Source: a bacterium SM23_31 (GTDB taxonomy: Bacteria > SM23-31). Taken from it: 5,048 bases of DNA. Shown here piece after piece: positions 1-5,048 of this stretch (position 1 is the stretch's first letter; every line of letters starts with the position of its first letter). Under the pieces are notes generated by a model. It saw only the letters and a list, made by a program, of their open reading frames with translations, was not told the DNA's origin and did no database searches. The stretch is from positions 1-5,048 of the forward strand of contig LJUD01000278.1 in the NCBI GenBank assembly GCA_001304035.1, given 5' to 3'. The position numbers were made by a program, and so were the translations under genes.

Positions 1-351
1 ACATTACCAAAAGAAAAAATATTCAGATAGATTTTTTGTCTTTGTAACTAATTTAATAAACAACACTTTAGAAGCGATGGTGGTGACAACGACATTTTGC
101 ATCCTGTTGTTTTTACTGTAACTTACAAAATCACCTGTCAAACTTGGGTTAAAAGAATATTAAACACAGTAAATTCTATAAAATTATATAAGCTGATATA
201 GGAGATTTTCACTTAAATATCAAAAAATTCTATGAGTGCAGGGATTTGCAGGGGCGCGGTTTCCGCGCCCCTATACAGCACAGAATGTTCGTGTATAAAT
301 TGATAAAAAACCACGTACACCTTGTGATTGATGTAAATCTGCTTTAATATA
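1..351. other. Gene-free flank downstream of the S9 peptidase
   Basis: This AT-rich stretch contains no credible gene. The longest ATG-started reading frame I traced by hand is 32 codons on the minus strand (102 to 4), with only a weak AGG before it and an unremarkable product. A 14-codon plus-strand frame starts at the ATG near 77. The only clear structure is the GC-rich hairpin at 250-272, annotated separately. A run of six A at 305-310 reads as six T on the minus strand, 42 bases past the peptidase stop, but I can pair only about three bases before it, so I do not call it a terminator. Confidence 0.7.
250..272. repeat. GC-rich perfect hairpin, REP-like; possible terminator of the peptidase gene
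   Basis: Ten-base arms AGGGGCGCGG (250-259) and CCGCGCCCCT (263-272) are exact reverse complements around a TTT loop. Eighteen of the 23 bases are G or C, in a flank that is otherwise very AT-rich. It lies about 80 bases past the stop codon of the minus-strand peptidase, so it could end or stabilise that transcript. However, no T-run follows directly on either strand, so it is not a canonical intrinsic terminator. Short AGGGGC...GCCCCT palindromes occur as dispersed repeats in many bacterial genomes, and this looks like one. The structure is certain; its role is not. Confidence 0.75.
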
Positions 352-2367
352 TTATTCTTTCTTTATATCAGCCTCTTTTTTCATTCTTTCGGCATATTTT
401 TCGGGAAAAATATATTTCTCGAACCATTTCACCTGTTCTTCTTCGAGAAATGCCGTGTGCGCCTCTTCTCTGATGCCGTGCCCTTCGCGCGGGAAACGCA
501 GGAATTTTACGTCTGTACCGAGCTTCCTCAGTGATACGAAATACTGTTCAGCCTGAGATATCGGCACGCGCCGGTCGGATTCACCATGGGTAATTAACAG
601 CGGAGTAGTGACGTTTTCAACGTATTCAATCGGTGAATATTTTTCATACGTTTCTTTAGTCTGGTACGGCATGCCGCCGAATCCGAATTTCAGCAGGTTT
701 GGGATGTCGGTCTGACCGAAGAACGAGAACCAGTCCGATATGCCGGCATGTCCTATTGCCGCTTTGAACCGGTCAGTCTGTGTAACTACCCAGAAGGTCA
801 TGAATCCACCGTAGCTGCCGCCCATGACGACCATTTTGTCAGGATCGGCAACACCCATATCAATGACATGGTCAACGCCTTTCATTATATCGATATAGTC
901 TTTGCCGCCCCAGTCCATGTAATTACCGTTGCTGAATTCGAATGTTCTGCCTGAGCTTCCGCGGGGATTACTGCGCAGCACCGCATAACCGCGCGCTGCC
1001 CAAATCTGAGATGATGAATTAAAGGTTTTGGAATACCTGCTGTGCGGACCGCCGTGTATTTGAAGAATAAGCGGGTATTTTTTGCCCGGTTCGTAATTGA
1101 GCGGGTAGGTCAAAATACCGTCGATATCCCAATAATCAGCGCCCTTCCATGTGAGCACCTCTGATTCGGCGATCTCAAACTCACCTAAATGGTTGTTAGG
1201 ACTGAGAATGTTGCGGATGTTACTTCCGTCAATATTTGCCATAAAGACCTCGTCAGTCTCGTACAGGCTGCTGCCGGTGAAGACCCATTTAGTGCCGTCT
1301 TCGGACATTGTGAACCTGCTATAAACATATTCATTATCAGTAAATACCATAGTTATATACCCGCCAGATGGGGATACTTTGTACAAATGTGATGACACAC
1401 CTTTGGATGCTGTGAAATAGATGGTTTTACCGTCCGGCGACCACTGTGGACTTGATGTTGAATAATCGAAATCTTTCGTAAGGTTTAATGCTTTGCCGCC
1501 TTCAAACGGTATTACCCAGATATCCGTCTGGTCGGCGCTGCTGTTTTCATGTATACTTCCGGTATACGCAATAAATCCACCGTCAGGTGAAAAGACAGGA
1601 CCCCTGTCGGGACCGGGATTGGTAGTCAACTGCCGCTGTGCGCCAGAATCGGACGGGACTACCCAGATATTGGAGTCATTACTTGTATTAGGGTCATTTG
1701 TGCGTGTACCGGTGCGGTTGGAAGTAAAGGCAACCCACCTGCCGTCAGGTGACCATGCTCCGCCGGAGTTGTCAAAATTGCCTGTCGTTATCTGTTTATG
1801 TTCTTTTTTATCACTGTTATACACCCATAAATGCGTAAAAGTGGTCGGCGGCAAATCGGTATAATAGGCATCGTCTTTCTTTTCAACCTTTTCATCCCAT
1901 TCCTTTTTATCGGGGCGTTCGGTGCGTTTGGTATAGAGCACCTTTTTTAAATCTTCCGACAATGTTCCGGAGTTGCGCGCTTCAGTGTCCTCGAAAAACA
2001 GCATTGCCTCGCCGCCGCTGAGCGATATAACCCACCATTTTGTTCCGCCGCCGCGGTCGGATGGAAACATCAGGCGGTCATTCGACAGCCAGCGGGGAGC
2101 TGTTTCGCCCCGCTCAGAGTTAGTAAGGTGCATCATCTTCCGGGTGGTAAGTTCGTAAATGAAAATGTGCGACGTCGTTAATTCACCTTTATCATCGCGG
2201 TCGCGTTTGGTGAATGCGATTTTGGTATTGTCGGGTGACAACCGGTAACTGCCCCAGGACGGCAGCTTGAACGTATCCCTCGTAATTTTTTTCTTGCCCG
2301 TCTCCTGCCCGAAAGTGGTTGAAACGGCAAATGCAATGACAAGTATTACAAATAAGGTCTTCTTCAT
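352..2367 (-). CDS. Secreted S9 family (prolyl oligopeptidase, S9C-like) serine peptidase
   Basis: This 671-residue protein is predicted to be an exported serine exo- or oligopeptidase that trims short peptides in the periplasm or outside the cell. Residues 1 to about 20 form a Sec signal peptide (Met-Lys-Lys, a hydrophobic core, then a likely cut after Thr-Phe-Gly). Residues about 40-390 form a TolB/PD40-type beta-propeller, with Ser-Pro-Asp-Gly-like turns near 44, 206, 260, 310 and 355. A Lys/Glu/Asp-rich insert covers 147-169. Residues about 400-655 are an alpha/beta-hydrolase (peptidase_S9) with HGGP at 438-441, NPRGSSG at 467-473 and the nucleophile motif GGSYGG (Ser518). Asp598 in HGESDRRVP and His630 in EGHG complete the triad, so it looks active. 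GGSYGG points to acylaminoacyl-peptidase or DPP5-like S9C enzymes rather than DPP IV, which usually has GWSYGG. Length fits the family. The ATG at 2367 is chosen because a strong Shine-Dalgarno lies 8 bases upstream; a GTG at 2376 overlaps that site. Exact substrate specificity cannot be read from sequence. Confidence 0.95.
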   Translation of the reverse strand: MKKTLFVILVIAFAVSTTFGQETGKKKITRDTFKLPSWGSYRLSPDNTKIAFTKRDRDDKGELTTSHIFIYELTTRKMMHLTNSERGETAPRWLSNDRLMFPSDRGGGTKWWVISLSGGEAMLFFEDTEARNSGTLSEDLKKVLYTKRTERPDKKEWDEKVEKKDDAYYTDLPPTTFTHLWVYNSDKKEHKQITTGNFDNSGGAWSPDGRWVAFTSNRTGTRTNDPNTSNDSNIWVVPSDSGAQRQLTTNPGPDRGPVFSPDGGFIAYTGSIHENSSADQTDIWVIPFEGGKALNLTKDFDYSTSSPQWSPDGKTIYFTASKGVSSHLYKVSPSGGYITMVFTDNEYVYSRFTMSEDGTKWVFTGSSLYETDEVFMANIDGSNIRNILSPNNHLGEFEIAESEVLTWKGADYWDIDGILTYPLNYEPGKKYPLILQIHGGPHSRYSKTFNSSSQIWAARGYAVLRSNPRGSSGRTFEFSNGNYMDWGGKDYIDIMKGVDHVIDMGVADPDKMVVMGGSYGGFMTFWVVTQTDRFKAAIGHAGISDWFSFFGQTDIPNLLKFGFGGMPYQTKETYEKYSPIEYVENVTTPLLITHGESDRRVPISQAEQYFVSLRKLGTDVKFLRFPREGHGIREEAHTAFLEEEQVKWFEKYIFPEKYAERMKKEADIKKE

Positions 2368-2373
2368 AAGACC

Positions 2374-2383
2374 CACCTCCTTT
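2374..2383 (-). promoter_or_regulatory. Shine-Dalgarno site that decides the peptidase start
   Basis: On the minus strand this reads AAAGGAGGTG, a near-perfect anti-16S match. Its GGAGG core (2380-2376) ends 8 bases before the ATG at 2367-2365, which is ideal spacing. The in-frame GTG at 2376-2374 shares bases with the site itself, so it cannot be started from by this sequence. The protein therefore begins Met-Lys-Lys, which also gives a normal signal-peptide N-terminus. Confidence 0.9.
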
Positions 2384-2409
2384 GATTTTTATTAATTTCA
2401 ATGAAATAA

Positions 2410-2449
2410 CGGCTTACCCCACGAGTTCTACAATGTAAACTATAAGCCG
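2410..2449. repeat. Inverted repeat upstream of the peptidase gene, possible operator
   Basis: CGGCTTA (2410-2416) and TAAGCCG (2443-2449) are exact reverse complements separated by 26 bases. The right arm overlaps the candidate -10 hexamer of the peptidase (TATAGT on the minus strand, 2444-2439). A second, imperfect palindrome begins in that arm: TATAA at 2441-2445 faces TTATA at 2454-2458. The position suits a repressor or activator site, or a leader hairpin, but 7-base arms can arise by chance and no known regulator motif is recognised. Confidence 0.35.
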
Positions 2450-2935
2450 GTGGTTATAAGTTTTCGGTTAACATCAGGAAGTATTTATCTCTTAATGTAT
2501 ATCTTAAAGCTCAAAGCTGAATACCGACAACTGTTAACTGATGACAAAAAAACTAAATGCGAGGTCATACTTGAAATGTTGAAAATTTATAGAAGATATA
2601 ATACATCGGAAATATAAAGAAATTTATTTACGGAATCAACAGGAAAATTGTCGGAGTATACTGAAATGTTGTTTTTAACGTCTGATTTGTATATGCAAAA
2701 CAAAATTTTATAAAAATTCAGTATAATAAGTATAACTCATTGTGCCGGATGTTATTAGGGTACATCTTTAATCAAAAAACTAATCATCAAGCAATCAATC
2801 ACTTTATTTAGCTCTTAAATCCGGATAATTATTTTAAGTTATTGTGCAAACTGCCCGAAAACTTAAATATCAGGGAAAGTCTTAAATTTTTATATCGATT
2901 AAAATATGGAAAATAATAGAGGGCGAAAAATTCGA

Positions 2936-2952
2936 ACATTTTATTAAAATGT
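2936..2952. repeat. Perfect 17-base palindrome upstream of the lipoprotein gene
   Basis: ACATTTTA (2936-2943), a central T, and TAAAATGT (2945-2952) form an uninterrupted 8+1+8 palindrome. TTC (2931-2933) and GAA (2958-2960) add an outer partial match. It ends 150 bases before the lipoprotein ATG. A homodimeric regulator could bind such a site. In DNA this AT-rich, palindromes with A/T cores are easier to obtain by chance, so the regulatory reading is only inference. Confidence 0.4.
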
Positions 2953-3102
2953 AATTTGAATAAATTTGCATCAATAATGTAAATCTATCATAGGAAAAAT
3001 GTCAAATATAGGGATAATATCCGCATGAACTTTTGTTATATTTTGTTTGTGATATTGTAGTAATACTTATGTGCATTAATTAAAATGAGACTGTAGATTG
3101 TG

Positions 3103-4800
3103 ATGATTAGATCTAAAATATGTTTTGTACTAATTGCTGTTCTTGCCCTTACCACAGCATGTAAAAAGACCGAATTCTTAAATCCATTAGACCCTCTGTC
3201 CCCCAATTACAATCATCTTCCCGTCGTAAAAATTTTAACCCCGACAGCAGGATCGATTTTTAGAGTCGGAATCCCAATAATTTTTATCGGCGAAGGCACC
3301 GATTTCGAAGAGGGAGACCTGGACAGCACGGCATTTGTTTGGTCATCCGATATTGATGGTGTACTCGGAATCGGGGAAGCATTAGTTATATCGTCGTTAA
3401 GTGATAATACCCATATTATTACACTGACAGTAACCGACAGCCGGACCGGTACAGGCATCTCATCCGTCACCATATACGTAACTGATGGAAATGTTCAGCC
3501 TGTTGCGGAGATACTTTCACCACCCGATAATTCCATCTTTTTTGCAGGAGACACTCTTAAATTTAAAGGAACAGCGTCGGATTTTGAGGACGGCGTTTTG
3601 ACCGGTTCTTCCCTTATATGGCTTTCAAACCGGGATGGTTTGCTCGGTGCCGGCGACTCTCTCACTACCACTTCAATTTCGCTGAACACACACATTATTT
3701 CCCTGATCGCTGCCGACACAGAAGGTTATCCTGACACGTCTCAAATCACAATAACCATGGCAGACACCAACCGGTTTCCAGCTGCATGTATAATAGAACC
3801 GGATGATGGTTCAGTATTTACCCTCGGCGAAACCATAGAATTCTCAGGCATTGCCACGGATAGAGAAGACGGCGATCTTACCGGTTCAAGTCTTCGGTGG
3901 TATTCCGATGTAAACGGATTTTTATCCACAGGAGAATCTTTTACCGAAAGCGGCCTATCGATTGCTCAGCATACCATTCTTCTCGTTGCGGCAGATTTTG
4001 AGGATAACCGCGATACCGCTGCCGTCAGCATCACTGTAGAACCGCCGAATCAGACACCCGTTGCCGCTATCATATCGCCCCATAATTATGATGAATTCGA
4101 TATCGGAGCGAACATTACTTTCCTCGGAGTAGGTATCGACAATGAAGACGGCGAACTTTCCGGTTCTGCGCTGGTGTGGGAATCGGACAAGGACGGAATA
4201 ATAGGAACGGGGCAAACGTTTACACGGGATGACCTTTCGGAAAACGTGCATACTGTCGGTTTAACTGTTACGGATTCGAAAGGAGCTTCGGATACCGCAG
4301 AAATTTTAATTGAAGTTCGACCGGATAACACTCCGCCAACCGCATCATTTACAATCGCACCATCGTCAGGAACTGTTGATACAGTATTTACTTTTGATGC
4401 CTCCGGTTCAACCGATAACGAAACACCGATATATCTCCGATTCCGGTGGGATTGGGAAAACGACGGTGTATTCGACACAGAATTAAGTACAAATCCGGTA
4501 GCCACACACCAGTATCCCGATTCAGGATTATACTCGATTAAACTGTTTGTTGCCGATCCGGGGGGGCTTACCGACACTGTTTCACAATCGCTCGAAGTGC
4601 TGCTCCCTGATACAAGCGATACCACTTTCGCAATGGTATTGAATAATGAAAGCGAATTTAATGATAAATCTGAAGAATTGTTACATAATGTGCCGTATTA
4701 TAAAAGTCTATCGGAACAAAATTATCCAAGAAATAATTCTTCTCCGGATTTTGCATTGACGTTTTTAGACAGAAAAAAATTATTTAATGCCCCTTATTAA
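3103..4800 (+). CDS. Exported lipoprotein with four 93-residue Ig/PKD-like repeats and a PKD domain
   Basis: This is a 565-residue surface or periplasmic lipoprotein, probably structural or adhesive; no catalytic domain is visible. Residues 1-19 are a lipoprotein signal peptide (Arg and Lys, then a hydrophobic run) ending Leu-Thr-Thr-Ala before Cys20, the predicted lipidated residue. A short linker (Asn-Pro-Leu-Asp-Pro, Ser-Pro-Asn-Tyr) follows. Four Ig/PKD-like repeats start at 40, 133, 226 and 319, exactly 93 residues apart. Each carries D-x-E-[DE]-G-x-L, a Trp about 13 residues after the first Asp, and a [DN]-G turn. Residues 412 to about 500 are a classical PKD domain (FDASGSTDNE, WDWENDGVFDT, then a YSIKLFVADPGG strand). 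Residues 501-565 are AT-rich, Asn/Ser/Lys-rich and unrecognised, with no evident type IX sorting domain. A stop at 3094-3096 bounds the frame, so the start is ATG 3103 or GTG 3100. Neither has a good Shine-Dalgarno (only GAGA at 3087-3090), and I prefer ATG. Binding partner is unknown; the acidic motifs could bind calcium, which is inference. Confidence 0.9.
   Translation: MIRSKICFVLIAVLALTTACKKTEFLNPLDPLSPNYNHLPVVKILTPTAGSIFRVGIPIIFIGEGTDFEEGDLDSTAFVWSSDIDGVLGIGEALVISSLSDNTHIITLTVTDSRTGTGISSVTIYVTDGNVQPVAEILSPPDNSIFFAGDTLKFKGTASDFEDGVLTGSSLIWLSNRDGLLGAGDSLTTTSISLNTHIISLIAADTEGYPDTSQITITMADTNRFPAACIIEPDDGSVFTLGETIEFSGIATDREDGDLTGSSLRWYSDVNGFLSTGESFTESGLSIAQHTILLVAADFEDNRDTAAVSITVEPPNQTPVAAIISPHNYDEFDIGANITFLGVGIDNEDGELSGSALVWESDKDGIIGTGQTFTRDDLSENVHTVGLTVTDSKGASDTAEILIEVRPDNTPPTASFTIAPSSGTVDTVFTFDASGSTDNETPIYLRFRWDWENDGVFDTELSTNPVATHQYPDSGLYSIKLFVADPGGLTDTVSQSLEVLLPDTSDTTFAMVLNNESEFNDKSEELLHNVPYYKSLSEQNYPRNNSSPDFALTFLDRKKLFNAPY
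3220..4335 (+). repeat. Four tandem 279-base coding repeats
   Basis: The repeat units are 3220-3498, 3499-3777, 3778-4056 and 4057-4335. Each encodes 93 residues opening with Pro-[VA]-[VA]-x-Ile. Motif positions, for example the Asp of D-x-E-[DE]-G, fall in the same column in all four units with no insertion or deletion. By hand alignment, units 2 and 3 share roughly 45 % of residues; unit 1 is the most divergent, notably lacking the Thr/Ser-Gly-Ser pattern after the acidic motif. The DNA has diverged more clearly than a recent duplication would allow. The following PKD domain starts at 4336, in the same register, but its sequence belongs to a different subgroup. Confidence 0.85.
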
Positions 4801-5048
4801 AAATACCGGGAAGTAGTATTTATCCAATAGTCTGATAATCATTCCGTAGGATTGAAGAAAAAAAGCAATCATTCTTTTCGCAATTAGTAAATAACATCCT
4901 TCAAAACCTTCAAAGCAATATTGCCAATTCAATACAGCAAATGAGACGTAATTTTTAGATAATGTCGCAAAGGGGGGATTTAATTAGCTATAACCGCTTC
5001 CGATTAAGGCATGTTTTGTTAACCAATACAGTTTACGTTTTTCCCTTT
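4801..5048. other. Gene-free flank downstream of the lipoprotein
   Basis: No reading frame of credible length starts or continues here. AAATAC (4801-4806) and GTATTT (4816-4821) can pair into a weak 6-base stem right after the lipoprotein stop, but there is no T-run after it, so I do not call a terminator. A 9-base unit CCTTCAAAA is tandemly repeated with one change (4898-4906, 4907-4915) and runs directly into the perfect palindrome GCAATATTGC (4915-4924). A run of six G sits near 4972-4977. The promoter of a gene beyond the window may lie here, but I cannot identify one. Confidence 0.6.

Larger units (their letters stand above)
2368..3099. other. AT-rich divergent intergenic region (732 bases)
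   Basis: The two genes diverge from this spacer, so it should hold both promoters. One 60-base block (2581-2640) is only 22 % GC. I see no tRNA, riboswitch core or convincing sigma-70 promoter pair. A TATAGT hexamer on the minus strand (2444-2439) could be the peptidase -10 box, putting its start about 65 bases before the ATG, but no good -35 box accompanies it. Structured elements are the inverted repeats at 2410-2449, 2441-2458 and 2936-2952, and a near-repeat containing TGAAATGTTG at 2572-2581 and 2662-2671. One short frame (2495-2617, plus, 40 codons) is discussed under findings and not called as a gene. The spacer is long for simple promoters, so an unrecognised small RNA or peptide is possible. 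Confidence 0.7.

Noticed and set aside
4..102. Minus-strand 32-codon frame at the left edge
   Set aside because: It has only a weak AGG before the ATG, an unremarkable hydrophobic product and low-complexity end, in AT-rich DNA where such frames are common.
305..326. Six-T run (minus strand) after weak inverted bases as an intrinsic terminator of the peptidase
   Set aside because: Only about three contiguous base pairs can form before the T-run, too few for a stable terminator stem.
748..954. Plus-strand open frame of 68 codons opposite the catalytic domain
   Set aside because: It overlaps the nucleophile motif region of the peptidase on the other strand, and the product shows no recognisable features.
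1493..1864. Plus-strand open frame of 123 codons
   Set aside because: It is antisense to the propeller part of the peptidase, whose frame has clear domain and catalytic evidence. No ribosome-binding site or family match supports the antisense frame.
2722..2727. TATAAT hexamer on the plus strand as a lipoprotein promoter
   Set aside because: No -35 box at suitable spacing, it is about 375 bases from the start codon, and such hexamers are expected often in this AT-rich DNA.
2749..2811. Plus-strand 20-codon frame in the spacer
   Set aside because: Too short, without a Shine-Dalgarno, and with Asn/Gln/His-rich composition expected from AT-rich non-coding DNA.
3220..4335. Tandem repeats considered as a CRISPR-like or non-coding array
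   Set aside because: The 279-base period is fully coding, repeats match at protein rather than DNA level, and there are no short identical repeats with unique spacers.
4086..4625. Minus-strand open frame of 179 codons
   Set aside because: It lies wholly inside the lipoprotein on the opposite strand. The product is Ser/Val/Pro-rich without a domain and mirrors the Asp/Thr-rich repeat codons, so it is a shadow frame.

Overview
The window holds two complete protein genes transcribed divergently from a 732-base AT-rich spacer, with short gene-free flanks on both sides. On the minus strand (2367 to 352) is a secreted prolyl-oligopeptidase-family serine peptidase (family S9, subfamily S9C-like): Sec signal peptide, TolB/PD40-type beta-propeller and a C-terminal alpha/beta-hydrolase with a complete Ser-Asp-His triad. 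On the plus strand (3103 to 4800) is a lipoprotein made of four Ig/PKD-like repeats in exact 93-residue register, then one classical PKD domain and an AT-rich tail of unknown nature.

The organism is probably a Gram-negative bacterium, perhaps of the FCB superphylum (Bacteroidota, Ignavibacteria and related uncultured lineages). This is inference. It rests on a lipoprotein starting Cys-Lys-Lys followed by an Asn-Pro-Leu-Asp-Pro / Ser-Pro-Asn-Tyr linker, a secreted S9 peptidase rich in propeller repeats, and moderately GC coding DNA (about 47-55 % in the 60-base blocks I counted) against very AT-rich spacers (22 % in one block). There is no rRNA or other marker to confirm it.

Layout: 1-351 is non-coding apart from a very GC-rich perfect hairpin (250-272) downstream of the peptidase. 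352-2367 is the peptidase; its strong Shine-Dalgarno fixes the start at the ATG at 2367, not the GTG at 2376. 2368-3099 is the divergent intergenic region, with inverted repeats near both genes and one weak small-ORF candidate. 3103-4800 is the lipoprotein. 4801-5048 is non-coding with only small repeats.

Both products are predicted to leave the cytoplasm, one to the periplasm or outside and one to a membrane surface. Nothing in the sequence ties them to one pathway, and they share no operon. I found no transposon, CRISPR array, tRNA, rRNA or toxin-antitoxin or defence cassette, and I do not think the window contains a new multi-gene system. The points most worth checking are the gap-free 93-residue repeat register, the abrupt composition change in the last 60 or so codons of the lipoprotein, and the GC-rich hairpin as a possible dispersed repeat.
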